DNA of 64,000 nucleotides from Phycisphaerae bacterium (GTDB lineage Bacteria > Planctomycetota > Phycisphaerae > UBA1845): the NCBI GenBank assembly GCA_029260215.1, contig JAJDDQ010000004.1:1-64000 (forward strand), in the 5' to 3' direction. Below, in pieces: positions 1 to 10,856 of this stretch. The notes beneath the pieces were generated by a model. It did no database searches and had not been told where the DNA came from. It saw only the letters and a list, made by a program, of their open reading frames with translations. The number at the start of each line of letters is the position of its first letter. Positions within the stretch are counted from its first letter, which is position 1. The translations under genes and the position numbers were made by a program.

Positions 1-3000
1 CCTTCTTGACCTTGACGACGGCCTGCTGCGCACCGCCCGCAGCCAGCGCTTCGACTAGGTCCGCCGGGTTGCTTTCGACGGCCAACACCTGATCGACCTC
101 TGCGACGGTCAGGTTCGGATCGACCTCGAACGACTTGACGATCGTCTCGCCGCCGACCTCTTCCTCGAACACGACGTCGTTGAAGCGAAGCTGCACCGCC
201 TCGCCCGAGCCGCCGCCCGATGAAGCGGCCTGCTCCGTCCCGTCGGGGAAGTGCGTAACCTCCTGAACGCGGCGCGAGCCGTCGTAGTAATAGGCGAACG
301 TGCGAAATTGGCCGGGATACGAAGGGTCCGGCACATCCTTGCGAATCAGCCGCCCCAAGCCGTCGTACACGAACCGAACGAGCGTATCGCCGAGGTCATC
401 AAGCCCGCACTGGCCTTGGCCGCAGTCGAATTGAATGTCACCGTTGTCTTCGGTGACGATGATTGGGCCGAGTGCGTTGATCTGGATCAGCCGGTTGAAG
501 GCGTCGTATTGGTAGAAGCGCTCCCCGTCCGCGGCGAGGTTCCCGACGCGGTCGTAGACGTAGTATTGGAGCGAGTCGTCGTCGCGGACCGAGTCGATCT
601 GGTTGGCTCGATCGACGCTGTGGTGAACGTGAAGTTCTTCGCCGACTTTGACGACCCCGTCGCCGTCGAGGTCCAGCGTGATGGTGACGCTGTCGTTGTC
701 CGACCCGCCAGCCCAATTGCCCAGGTCGTCGTACTGCCAGTCGATCATCACCGGCGGAGGAAGGTCCAGCAGACCCTGATCGGCCGCATCCAACGCGCCC
801 AACTTGGCCGACACGAGTTGACCCAAACCGTCATACGAATACAGGTACGAGCGGTCGTTGTCATGCTCCACCCCGCCGAAAGCCGCTTGCGTCACCCGCG
901 CACGCGTGCGATTCCCCGCCACATCGTAGCCGTAACGATAGCGATGCACCGTTTGGCCGCCGGTGTCCTCGAAATGCAAATCCGCCACGCGACCGAAGCG
1001 ATCCAAGCCGGTGTAGCCGTTCCCGCCGGCTGCCGACCAAGTGATGTCGTTGCCGAATTGTGTTGAAACGCGCCGTTCCAAGCCTGCGTAATCGTAAATC
1101 GCAACCGCGTCGTAATGATTAACGGAGATGGACGTTATACGGCTTAAGACATCATCGAGACCGCCAGAACTGTATCCGTATCCAAACGCGACCTGCGTCG
1201 CCCCAGGCCCCTGCCGCCGCGCGGGATAGGTGATGCTGTCAAGCCGATTGTGATAGGCCGACGCCCAATCGCCCGCCGACCAAAGATATTCGATGAACGG
1301 CGTGGTTTCATCAACCAGCGTGCCGTGTCCCTGCCATTCTCTTTCCAGATTTCCAAAGTCGTCATATTCAAACTTATCCTGTGTGACAAGCCGGCTCATC
1401 CCGCTCGGCGTCTTGCCGAAAGCGGTCACGGATTCCAATTCACCGGTGGTGCGGTACGCGAAATCGATTTCGACGATGCGATCTTGCGGGGCTGATATAT
1501 ATTCCGGCGAAAAGACGGCGCTATCATCAATGTCCGTTCCAACGAGGCGCCCAAGGCTGTCGTATTGATAGTTTGTGATGATCCCACGCGCATCGGTTCG
1601 CGACGCGATGGCGCCGTCGAAATAGTAGGTAAACCCAATTGTCCGCGAAGTGTCAGCCTCTCCTGTTTCGGGTTGTGGGAACCGTACTTCGCGAATCCAC
1701 CCGTTGTTGACGGTGATGACCGCGCCGTTGGAATCGACGACGTCCGCGCCGTAAATGAGTTCGGTATCTTGCGTGTTGCCCGCCGTAGCCGAACTGGAAA
1801 CGTCGACCACCGCCCGAATCTTGGCCAGTCTGCCGAAGTCGTCGTATTCACGAATCGTCTTCCGTCGCCCTGAATCGCCTACATTCGTTGCGTTTTCGTA
1901 GGTAAGCGTAAGCCGGCCCAGCGCGTCGTACTCGTAGTGAGTCTGCGAAGTATCCGGATGCACAACGCGGCTTTGTCGGCCTGCGTTGTCATAATCGTAA
2001 CACGTGGTCAGCCCGTTCGGGTGTAAGGCGTCGTTGCACGATCCAAGCACTCCGTTCAAATCGTAGAATGCCGGCGATTCCGGCGGGTTGGCCAGGTCCC
2101 ATTCGGGGGGTGGCGCACCATTGACGAATTGGTTCGCGTTGGAATTTGTACCAAAATCAACCGAAGCCGCCAAACGGCCCGATTTGTCGTACCACGAGTA
2201 GCTGTAGGTGACGATCGCGTTGTCCATGACCAACGGAACATCGCTGATGGCAGCGTCGTGCCTTCGTTCAAAACGCGTAACAGCCACCGGCCGATCGTAC
2301 GCGTCGTATTTGGTTTTGACGCAGGAAATCTCCACATCGGTGTTTCCGTTGACGTTGGCAGCGATGGATCTGGCGACGATCTGCCGCCCCTTGGCGTCGT
2401 AAACGTATCGCTGAACCGGGGCATTCGGCGCGCGCACCTCCACCGGCCTGTCTCGATGATCGTAATACGTGAATGTCGACGTGTAGCTGCTCCCGTCGAG
2501 TACGCCGACGTCGTAACGCCGCGCTTCTTCAACTTGGCCGCGAGCGTTGTAGATGTTTTCCGCCAGTGAGATCGGCCTTGCCGCCTCCGCCAATAGCAGC
2601 CTGACAAGGTCGCTCGGAATGGCACTGTTCGGATCGAGTTGCGACGGATCAAGCCCAATGCCGGCGGGCGCCGCCCCTCCGTATTCCGCGGTGAAGCGAA
2701 CCCGGTCGAGATTGTCCAGCCACATGCGCGTTTGGCGAAGGAGAATACCCAACTCGTCGTGCTGCTCGACAATCACATTGCGCATGCGCCAGTCGTAACG
2801 GCGCCGCTCGATCCAACCGATGGCGTTTTCATTGTTGTCGCCGGCGTTTTCCTCGAAATACTGATTGTTCGGCCTGTCTCGATAACGGCGCGTCTCGATG
2901 AGCCGATCTGCGTCGGTTTGGCATTGTCCATAGGTTCGCTTTTCGACGAGGACCATGTTGTCGTGTGTTTCCGCGTCGCTCTCGTCCACCAAGCCGGGAA

Positions 3001-6000
3001 CGCCCCACGCCTCGTGCGTGTCTCTCGTTCCGCGAAAAGTCCGCAGCAGTCGCCCCTTGTCGTCATACATGTGTCGGGTGACCGAGCCGTCCGGCTCCTG
3101 GTTTCGCGCGACCTGTCCGCTGTAGCTGTAGCTCGTTCGTGCGTTGGCCATCCCGGCCGACGGAACCTCAGTAACGGTTTCCCCCCAAGAGATTCCTGTG
3201 ATATTGCCGTTCGAGTCGTAGGTAAGCGTGGCGGCACGGATATCTTCCGTGTCCGATTCAAGGTTGTGCGGAGGTGGATCGCTGGCGGTCAACATTACTT
3301 CCTTGGCCCACAGTATCAGGCCATTCTGGCTGAACACCACGCGCACAGGTGTATCCGTAATGAACGCACCGTCGATACGACGCACGTCCTTGTACATCCA
3401 CTGCGTGAGGCTGTTTGTTTCCTCGTCGAGTACGAATTCGTTAATGTCTTCGCGAAAGTCGGGATACACCGTGCGTACCAATCCGTAAGTGGGATGGTAG
3501 TAATTCTCGTTCCGGAGATTCAGCGCTTCGCTCAGCTCGGGGTCCGTACTGGATCGTTCGGCGTTCGAGTCAGGCGGATCGGGATCATCGATAACCTCGC
3601 GAATTGGGTTGCCATGCGAGTCAGATTCAAAGCTGTCGTAGAAAAACTCATAAGCCTCACCACTGCTGTTGACACTCCCCAGCCCCCGCACGAGCGTATT
3701 ACCTGCCCCGCCGTAGCGCGTGTACTCCACGGACTCGAAGTCACCGCCTTCGGCCATTCGGGGCGTCGCAGGCTTTGATACGGTCTTGCTACGGAGAGGT
3801 TGGCCAGCGATCAGCGGCACAGGTTCTCCAGTCCAGGCATTCTCGGGGCAACCCCAACCTCCGGCGCCAAATCCTGTATTTGCAAAATCATATTGATAAT
3901 TGGTTTCATTACCGGAGCTATCCAAGTTCGTGACAGGCTCGGGAAATACAACGTCACGAGTGATCAGCTCAGACCGGCAGGGTAATCCGTGTTCGATACG
4001 GCGCAGAAAACGCACGTCCGTAAGATCACAACCCGTCCCCGCCAACTCACCGCTCTTGACACCGATACCGACGAGCGGCCCCAACCTGCACTCCACCCCC
4101 GAACTCACCCCGCAACACGGCGTCTGACCAGGGGCTGCAGTCAACTGATTTTCGTAAACAAAGACATGTACCATCCCGTCCGTCGATTGGTCTCCGAACT
4201 GATTTGCACATGGATCGACTAGGCCGTCCGGATCAAGCTGCGCAAGCCCGAGGGCGTCCCAACCTTTGGATCCCAATTCGATCACTTTCCCGTTGCCCCA
4301 GGGATCGTACTTGGCAACTTCGCCGAAACCTTGTTGCGCGATCAACACACCGTTGTCGTCGTCCTCGAAAGACCACGTGCGATCACGCAAGACGAACCCG
4401 GCAGCATTCATCTCCACCACCCGCCGCGATTTCAAGCCGCTTATTGCGTTCAACGGATTGGGCTGGTAGAGCTCTTGGCCGTTGGCGGATTGCTCAGTCA
4501 ATTCGTCGACAATGGTGATCCAAAAAGGGTCGGTTGGGGCGGGTTGTACCCACCCTGACTCATTCTCACCCACTCCACTTGGGTCACGATACCAATATCG
4601 GAATGGATAGTGATACAGTGCCGGATCCTTGTCGTGCCCTACCGCCAGCGCTCCGCCCGACGCGCCTGGTGTCCTGTTCGACTGATAATAGAATCCACCG
4701 TAAACTCGGTACGCGCCGTTTTGACCACTGCCCGCTCGTCGATCGACAAATGTCTCAACACCACCTTGCCGAATCTCGAATGTGTATCCGTTCACAAAAT
4801 CAACATCAAGGTTCGCGGCAGTGGTTGCCAATTGAAATGCCAAACTATCTGTACGGGGCTGAAGAGATCCGTAATTCTGAGTCAAGTATCCAATCCTGGG
4901 CCTGAACTGCATATCTGCCAAGTCGCGAAATTGATCGGGCCGTATAGCGAGATCGCAATGGCCGGATCCTTCAGTGTCTTCGACCGCCTGGCATTCGGTC
5001 GAACCCGTGCCAAACTCAATGCACGGAAGGCATTCCATGAATTCCGGATCAAGAAAATAGACTTCGGTCGAGTCGCCGAGGGTGAGCAGGCTGTTGACGC
5101 CGTCATCGATACCGGCCATTCCATTGGCTTTCAGAATAATCTGGACAGTTTCTTGATCGTAAACGGACTTGATGACAATCCTGTTGGAATACAAATGGGA
5201 CTGCGCTGTCAAGTCGGTCGAACAATCATCGCCGGGACACACTGGTCCTACCTGATAGCGGTACAGGCTCGACTCCGAAATATCCACGTCTTTATCAAGA
5301 TTGCGCCGCGTAGTGGTTGCCTTCAATAAGTGCCACGAGTCAAACGGATCCTGCGTACCCACATCGCTATACGTCATCGGCACAACGTTCTCGTCCGCGT
5401 ACAGATATTGAGTCCGAATGAGCCAACCGGATGGCAATGGCGGATCGATTCCGCTGGATGCGGTGTCGGTCGGATCTATCGCGTCGTAATCGTCGAACGA
5501 TTCCACAGTTCGAAAGATATCGCGATCGACAGTTAAACATATATTGGGTATTTCAACATCGCCTTCATAAACATGTATCGAGTGCAGTGCGTTCTGGTGC
5601 GAATAGCTGTATCCCGGATCGCCACCGCCCTCGTCCTCCCAAAAACCTCTATGTGTATACGCCAGCGTCCACACAACTTCGCCGACGCGATTCCCGTCCA
5701 CCGGGGCGGACCGAAGCCGGGCGGTCTTGAGTTGCCCAGTCTCCAGGCAATTTTCACACACCTCCGCACCGCCGCAAGCGTCTCCCCATCCATCTGGATC
5801 ACAGGTAGTGGTATACTGCTCGCAGTATTCGAATTCGATCGAGTTGCCGTTTCGATCTTCGATTCGATGCACGAGACCGTAGTGAGGTACGCCGCGTTGA
5901 TAGTTGCGTGCGGAATCTCCGCCACTGCAACCGTCGCCGAAATCCTCTCCCCGCAGTTGTGGATCTTGACAATAGTCATTCTCCGATTGGCCGTTACACT

Positions 6001-9000
6001 CGAGATCGGGTTGTGAACAGAATGGTTCATGCGAAACAGAGCCTTCTGTAGTCGGCGAAAGGGAGACAACTCCGTCGTAGTTGGGCCAGAACGTGTACTT
6101 GACACCGCCGGAATAGAGCCAAACATAGAATTCGGAAGGCCGCGATGCCCAACTCCCATCTGCATTCAACGTGCCATTGTGATCCAACGTGGCGTCGAAC
6201 CACGGCGGCGACAAATAAGCTCCGACATTGACGTCGAACACGAAGGGAATCGCTCGGTGTGCGTCTGGGATGAAATAGCATCTCCGCGCGGACTCGCTCT
6301 TTTTATAGTTAATATGAGGGAAATAGCCATCGATCAGCAGGATCGGGTTTTCGCTCATCATCCAGTTCAAACCGTTCCAATCCCACATTGCCCCAGGTTG
6401 GGTCGGCTGGTTATCAACGCTGTGATCGGCCAGATTCTCCGTGTAGGTTCGCACATGACGAAAAACAGCGCCACCGAATGGTAATGCGAAATCGGTTTCC
6501 TGGATCAACGGGCGGGCCGTAATCAGATCGACAACGCCGTTAAGCGTGGGACGCTCCGGGCGTGAGAGAAAAGGCGAAACGTGTTGTGCGTCGCTGGGTA
6601 GAAGCGGTGAAGGACTTGACTCGACACGATTCGAGATGGGAGGAAAATCGCCCGGCCCAAAGGCGTCGTCCAAACTCAGATTCAGGAGCATCGAAAGCTT
6701 GCTTAGGTCACCGACGGTAAACTCGATCCAGTCGAAGGGCCGAGTACAAAACGATCCCGGGAATTCGTAGGCGCCGAGATCGGGCGTGCAACCGTCATAT
6801 CCGACACGTGGATGCCCATCAAAATCAGTTTCCGGAAGCGAGATCGCGTCCGTGCCCTTGTTTTCGCAGGAAGTGTCATATTGCAAATGAAGATCGCCGA
6901 AGTCATTTTGCCAATAATCCGGGGGGCGCACGAAACGAGGATCTTCCATAACATTGGTGCTATCTCCGAAGGGGAATCCGGGTATGGCGTCGTATTCGAC
7001 GCAGCTGTGCGTGATCGACACCAGCGAATTCAATCCGGGCACGATATGGAACTGTTGTTCCTCCAACTCGCCTTCGTCAGCACGATTCGCCCAGCCAATT
7101 GAATTGACGATTGTTGCGTCCCTGCCGTCCGGAAGTTCCGCATAGAGGCCGCCTCCCGCCGAGAACGAAGGGACCATATCCGCTGCGAGATTACGTACTA
7201 TTGTGCAATGCGTTAATGAGAGTGCGTCACGAGAATAGACTCCGCCCCCGCTCTGCGAGCCTGAGGTGTTTCCGGCCAAAATGGTGTTTTCCATCGCTAG
7301 ACCTCCTCCTCGCTCAAAGTAAAGACCACCCCCGAATCCTCCTCTATTCAGCGAGAACTCACAGCGGGTGATGTCGAGTTCCAAGTCCCCATTTGCAAAG
7401 AGCCCGCCACCCGACGGGCCGAGGGCAGTGGCAAGGTTGCTCCTATAGTTACATCGCTGCAAGGCGACGTTGCTTCCAGGCAGGTCAAGAAACATTCCGC
7501 CACCTTGGCTGGCTTCGTTTTGGATGAATGATGTATTGGTCAGACTGAGCGAGTCAACCGGTGGGTCGGGCTGTTCGAAATAGGCCCCGCCACCGGACGC
7601 ACTTGCGACGTTCTGAACGAAGCGGCAATTCGCAATCGTTGGATTACCGCTGGCCCACAGGCCTCCTCCCGAGTTGTCCGGCGATTGCAAACCGTTGGCA
7701 GCGCCACCCGTCACCGTGAAGCCATCGAGGATCGCCGACGAATCCAAACCGACGCCTTTGACAACGTGAAACGTAACGCCAGCGCCATCCAACACGGCCT
7801 CGCATTCTTCAAGTCTGCGCTGACTCAAATAGGACTCTCCGCCGCAAAAACCGCCGTACATCGCAACTTCGTTGCGCAATTCGAACGAATCGCCCGGAGT
7901 GGGAGATGAGCCCGAAACCGGCACATACGTGCCGCGAGCCACCCATATCTCGTCACTTGGTTCTGCGATGTCGAGGGCGCTCCCCAGCAAATCGAACGCA
8001 TCATTCCAACCCGTCCCGAGGCCACCGCTTGAAGCATCACCGTCGACATACATGATTCGCTTGACCTCATATGCACCCATGTCAACAACATCGCGCAAGA
8101 CACGCGGCCCACCAGCGTAGTCAATCCCACTACCCGGAGTAAACGCGGTGTTATCTCCGGCATTGACGCACGGCGAAACCTGCGACACACGCACGTCGCC
8201 CGGCGGCGCGCGAAACATTGGGTCGTCCCCGATACAGGTCGTGCAGAAGCCAGCACCATATTGAATGCAACTGTGGCTGAATACGTCCACGCCGGCCACC
8301 TGCGCATCTTGGGATTCGAGCCAGCCTAGACCAAAGATTTGGTGCCGATTGCGCCAGACAATACTGTTCGTTAGTAATACATAGCTTGATTGCAAAGCGA
8401 CAACGCCGCCGCCACCACCGTATTCGTAATGAGCGGTGTTTTCAGTCAACGTGCAATTCACGAGGCTTGAATCGCCACCGGCCAGGAACATTCCGCCGCC
8501 GTATCCGTAGCCGATATCCTCAGCTTCATTACCTGTGAATATACAATTGGTGAAACTCGTGTCGAATTCGGAATAGACTCCTCCGCCACGATGGGCGCAC
8601 TTGTTGTCGCGAAACGCGCAACGCCTAAGATCGATGGATGAGGGTGACACGCTTAGAAGAGCAATGGCTCCGCCGTCCGTAAGGGACTCGTTCCGTTCGA
8701 ACGCACATTGGTCCATCAAGCCGGTGCCATTGGTGCGGGCCACCGCGCCGCCGAGCGTTGATTGGTTTCGATCAAAGCGGCAGCGTGCCAGTTTCAAATC
8801 ACCTTGTTCGTGGTAGATCGCGCCACCGGCACCACCTACGGCCTCGTTTCGCTTGAACAAGGAATCATCGATGGCCACAGCATCGTTCTCGGATGCGTGG
8901 ATAGCGCCGCCATGATTCTGAGCGATGTTATTCTCAAATCGGCACGAATCGATAGCCGCATCTGCGGCGATGTGCAGGGCACCGCCGTCGACAGCGCTGT

Positions 9001-9685
9001 TGTGGCGAAAGCGACAATTATGCAAACCAAAGCCCGTGCCATCCGCTCGCACCCCCCCGCCTTTGCGGTGCATATCGTCCACCCCGTCAGCCGTTCCGTG
9101 TTCAACACTGAATCCGTCGAGCACCACATTGTTTCCTGCGATTACGACGTGATACGCATTACTCGCATCGGTATCTTCACATCCGTTATTCGGGTTCCCG
9201 TTGGCCAGATCTCCACAGAGAGTCGTTCGCCAAAGTGTGGGATTGCGCTCGCTCGATTCGGACTCATCTCCGCGAAACCCGCCGTAGACGCGGACGCCAT
9301 CGGGAATCGCAAACGTGCACTCGCGATTCGTGCCAGTGCAAGGCCGGTAGACCCCGCGGGAAACCCATATCTCATCACCACTTTGGGCAACGCCCAGCGC
9401 CGACTGCAGGTCCGCGAAGGCGGTCGCCCAACTGGTACCGCCTCCACCGCTGATACGGTCGCGATCCACATGGATGGGTACCAAGGGATCCGCGACCAAA
9501 GCTGAACTCAAGAAAAGACTGATAACAACTGCCCACTTCAGGAGATAGCTTGGAATCGGACACGAGCCAATGTCAACCAGTCGCAGGATTGCATTCTTCG
9601 CTGCTGAAACTCCGCAAGGCCGCCCCGTGCTCCCGCCACAGGATCCAAGATGGTAGAGAGCTTCTGTCAAGGTCTCGTTCGTCAT
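1..9685 (-). CDS. Giant RHS/YD-repeat protein with two N-terminal beta-helix modules (3' end outside window)
   Basis: A single minus-strand frame stays open from the ATG at 9685 (GAGGA about ten bases upstream) to the left edge, at least 3228 codons, with no stop seen. A hydrophobic segment at residues 50-65 (KWAVVISLFLSSALV) looks like an export signal, although 49 residues precede it, so the start could be later. Two similar beta-helix modules follow, about residues 71-535 and 542-972. Each opens with a YVD...GDEIWVARGTY-type segment, continues with short GGG(V/L)Y/NC.F..N repeats, and closes with a GAYE motif. From about residue 1045 (motif LIQETDFALPFGGA) the RHS region begins, and YD repeats such as YVYDAKGR and YEYDALGR run to about residue 3130. 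An Ala/Glu/Val-rich stretch then leads out of the window. RHS proteins are large secreted or surface shells that often carry a variable C-terminal toxin; here that end is not visible, so toxin function is only a possibility. Confidence 0.9.
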   Translation of the reverse strand, partial: MTNETLTEALYHLGSCGGSTGRPCGVSAAKNAILRLVDIGSCPIPSYLLKWAVVISLFLSSALVADPLVPIHVDRDRISGGGGTSWATAFADLQSALGVAQSGDEIWVSRGVYRPCTGTNRECTFAIPDGVRVYGGFRGDESESSERNPTLWRTTLCGDLANGNPNNGCEDTDASNAYHVVIAGNNVVLDGFSVEHGTADGVDDMHRKGGGVRADGTGFGLHNCRFRHNSAVDGGALHIAADAAIDSCRFENNIAQNHGGAIHASENDAVAIDDSLFKRNEAVGGAGGAIYHEQGDLKLARCRFDRNQSTLGGAVARTNGTGLMDQCAFERNESLTDGGAIALLSVSPSSIDLRRCAFRDNKCAHRGGGVYSEFDTSFTNCIFTGNEAEDIGYGYGGGMFLAGGDSSLVNCTLTENTAHYEYGGGGGVVALQSSYVLLTNSIVWRNRHQIFGLGWLESQDAQVAGVDVFSHSCIQYGAGFCTTCIGDDPMFRAPPGDVRVSQVSPCVNAGDNTAFTPGSGIDYAGGPRVLRDVVDMGAYEVKRIMYVDGDASSGGLGTGWNDAFDLLGSALDIAEPSDEIWVARGTYVPVSGSSPTPGDSFELRNEVAMYGGFCGGESYLSQRRLEECEAVLDGAGVTFHVVKGVGLDSSAILDGFTVTGGAANGLQSPDNSGGGLWASGNPTIANCRFVQNVASASGGGAYFEQPDPPVDSLSLTNTSFIQNEASQGGGMFLDLPGSNVALQRCNYRSNLATALGPSGGGLFANGDLELDITRCEFSLNRGGFGGGLYFERGGGLAMENTILAGNTSGSQSGGGVYSRDALSLTHCTIVRNLAADMVPSFSAGGGLYAELPDGRDATIVNSIGWANRADEGELEEQQFHIVPGLNSLVSITHSCVEYDAIPGFPFGDSTNVMEDPRFVRPPDYWQNDFGDLHLQYDTSCENKGTDAISLPETDFDGHPRVGYDGCTPDLGAYEFPGSFCTRPFDWIEFTVGDLSKLSMLLNLSLDDAFGPGDFPPISNRVESSPSPLLPSDAQHVSPFLSRPERPTLNGVVDLITARPLIQETDFALPFGGAVFRHVRTYTENLADHSVDNQPTQPGAMWDWNGLNWMMSENPILLIDGYFPHINYKKSESARRCYFIPDAHRAIPFVFDVNVGAYLSPPWFDATLDHNGTLNADGSWASRPSEFYVWLYSGGVKYTFWPNYDGVVSLSPTTEGSVSHEPFCSQPDLECNGQSENDYCQDPQLRGEDFGDGCSGGDSARNYQRGVPHYGLVHRIEDRNGNSIEFEYCEQYTTTCDPDGWGDACGGAEVCENCLETGQLKTARLRSAPVDGNRVGEVVWTLAYTHRGFWEDEGGGDPGYSYSHQNALHSIHVYEGDVEIPNICLTVDRDIFRTVESFDDYDAIDPTDTASSGIDPPLPSGWLIRTQYLYADENVVPMTYSDVGTQDPFDSWHLLKATTTRRNLDKDVDISESSLYRYQVGPVCPGDDCSTDLTAQSHLYSNRIVIKSVYDQETVQIILKANGMAGIDDGVNSLLTLGDSTEVYFLDPEFMECLPCIEFGTGSTECQAVEDTEGSGHCDLAIRPDQFRDLADMQFRPRIGYLTQNYGSLQPRTDSLAFQLATTAANLDVDFVNGYTFEIRQGGVETFVDRRAGSGQNGAYRVYGGFYYQSNRTPGASGGALAVGHDKDPALYHYPFRYWYRDPSGVGENESGWVQPAPTDPFWITIVDELTEQSANGQELYQPNPLNAISGLKSRRVVEMNAAGFVLRDRTWSFEDDDNGVLIAQQGFGEVAKYDPWGNGKVIELGSKGWDALGLAQLDPDGLVDPCANQFGDQSTDGMVHVFVYENQLTAAPGQTPCCGVSSGVECRLGPLVGIGVKSGELAGTGCDLTDVRFLRRIEHGLPCRSELITRDVVFPEPVTNLDSSGNETNYQYDFANTGFGAGGWGCPENAWTGEPVPLIAGQPLRSKTVSKPATPRMAEGGDFESVEYTRYGGAGNTLVRGLGSVNSSGEAYEFFYDSFESDSHGNPIREVIDDPDPPDSNAERSSTDPELSEALNLRNENYYHPTYGLVRTVYPDFREDINEFVLDEETNSLTQWMYKDVRRIDGAFITDTPVRVVFSQNGLILWAKEVMLTASDPPPHNLESDTEDIRAATLTYDSNGNITGISWGETVTEVPSAGMANARTSYSYSGQVARNQEPDGSVTRHMYDDKGRLLRTFRGTRDTHEAWGVPGLVDESDAETHDNMVLVEKRTYGQCQTDADRLIETRRYRDRPNNQYFEENAGDNNENAIGWIERRRYDWRMRNVIVEQHDELGILLRQTRMWLDNLDRVRFTAEYGGAAPAGIGLDPSQLDPNSAIPSDLVRLLLAEAARPISLAENIYNARGQVEEARRYDVGVLDGSSYTSTFTYYDHRDRPVEVRAPNAPVQRYVYDAKGRQIVARSIAANVNGNTDVEISCVKTKYDAYDRPVAVTRFERRHDAAISDVPLVMDNAIVTYSYSWYDKSGRLAASVDFGTNSNANQFVNGAPPPEWDLANPPESPAFYDLNGVLGSCNDALHPNGLTTCYDYDNAGRQSRVVHPDTSQTHYEYDALGRLTLTYENATNVGDSGRRKTIREYDDFGRLAKIRAVVDVSSSATAGNTQDTELIYGADVVDSNGAVITVNNGWIREVRFPQPETGEADTSRTIGFTYYFDGAIASRTDARGIITNYQYDSLGRLVGTDIDDSAVFSPEYISAPQDRIVEIDFAYRTTGELESVTAFGKTPSGMSRLVTQDKFEYDDFGNLEREWQGHGTLVDETTPFIEYLWSAGDWASAYHNRLDSITYPARRQGPGATQVAFGYGYSSGGLDDVLSRITSISVNHYDAVAIYDYAGLERRVSTQFGNDITWSAAGGNGYTGLDRFGRVADLHFEDTGGQTVHRYRYGYDVAGNRTRARVTQAAFGGVEHDNDRSYLYSYDGLGQLVSAKLGALDAADQGLLDLPPPVMIDWQYDDLGNWAGGSDNDSVTITLDLDGDGVVKVGEELHVHHSVDRANQIDSVRDDDSLQYYVYDRVGNLAADGERFYQYDAFNRLIQINALGPIIVTEDNGDIQFDCGQGQCGLDDLGDTLVRFVYDGLGRLIRKDVPDPSYPGQFRTFAYYYDGSRRVQEVTHFPDGTEQAASSGGGSGEAVQLRFNDVVFEEEVGGETIVKSFEVDPNLTVAEVDQVLAVESNPADLVEALAAGGAQQAVVKVKK

Positions 9686-9819
9686 TTTGATGGTCCTCGC
9701 CTCTCTCGGGCTTGTCGATCAAGACTCGAATTCGATTCGCGCTGATTTTGAAATCCTGCGCCCGACCCAATCGGGATCACATATCAGACCCTAGATGCGC
9801 GCGTATCTTTGGCAGGTTG

Positions 9820-10473
9820 CTAAAGAACTACGAACGCCATTTGCGAGACAATATGGATGCTCATATTCGACTGTCGGAGCCACGCCCTATCCGCTTTTCT
9901 AGATGGTTGCTCAATTGCGAGAAACGAATCTCGTGCGGGCCGCGACGATGCTTCGTAGACACCTTGGGCAAACACAGCAGGACCATGACGGGCATTATTC
10001 TCCGAGAATGTACGCGTATGCCTAATAGTTGCTCCGCCAAACGGCAACTCGAAATCGGTTTCCTGCAACAAGGGTTGTGCTGTGACCAAATCTATGACGC
10101 CTTGGTGCGTCGGACGTTCCGCGTGCGGACTCGGTCCTCCGAAATGTCTCGCTTCCTTGGATACAAGAGGCAATGAATTCTTGGAGGAACCGAGACTGCG
10201 CGGCGAAAAATCACCGGGACCGAACGGACCGTACAAGGCCACATTGAGTTTTCCGTGCTGAGTCGCGGACGCGACGCCTGGAAAGCCCCAGCATTTCGAC
10301 TCATATTCCAACTGACTGCAACTCTCCCCGTCGGGGACAACCCATTCGCCGATCTCGTGGTGAACGTTAGCAAGATCTGTGCATGGATCCTGGGCCATCA
10401 AGGCATCGCTTGAAAGGAACGACGAGACGATCAGAATACATGCGAAGGGAAAACAGCTTCGGTGCGAATTCAT
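9820..10473 (-). pseudogene. Truncated paralogue of the RHS protein leader region
   Basis: This 217-codon frame starts with a clear signal peptide (hydrophobic residues about 9-26, then ALMAQD). Residues about 80-165 align by eye with residues about 1010-1090 of the giant RHS protein just downstream: both have FGPGDF, then ERPT, then a shared block of the type DL.TA.PL.QETDF, then LPFGGA and RT..EN. Similarity fades soon after, and the frame ends without a single YD repeat. It is best read as the 5' remnant of a second RHS gene that lost its body, or as a partial duplication. A short secreted protein in its own right is less likely. It lies 134 bases upstream of the giant gene on the same strand, so it may still be transcribed into it. 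Confidence 0.7.
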
Positions 10474-10856
10474 GTTAGGATTCTTTGGATAGAGACTGCG
10501 GATACCGGGAATCCATGCGGAAGACTTCGCTTCCTGAGCAACAGAGTACTATGCCACGCCGATCCTAGCGTTCGTATCATCTCGAGACAAGAGTTTTTCG
10601 CCTGGGCCGTTTCGTTTTTGATCAATTGTGACACACGGCGTATTTCGTGACATTCCGCTCAACTCCCAAAACCCGGAATCGTACAGACCGAAAGTACGAG
10701 GATATGAATAGTTGAGAAACGTGCACTCGATGGAAGTCCTTACGACACAACACGTTGGTGTGCGCAGGCCGTGTCTTCACCTACTTGGCCGTCCGCCTCC
10801 TCGCGCTGGTCTGGACGTGAACGGAGCTTGCCGCCGAAACGCACCGTTATGTCCAC

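Noticed and set aside
251-1066. 271-codon frame on the plus strand
   Set aside because: Antisense to the RHS giant; the minus-strand reading shows YD repeats.
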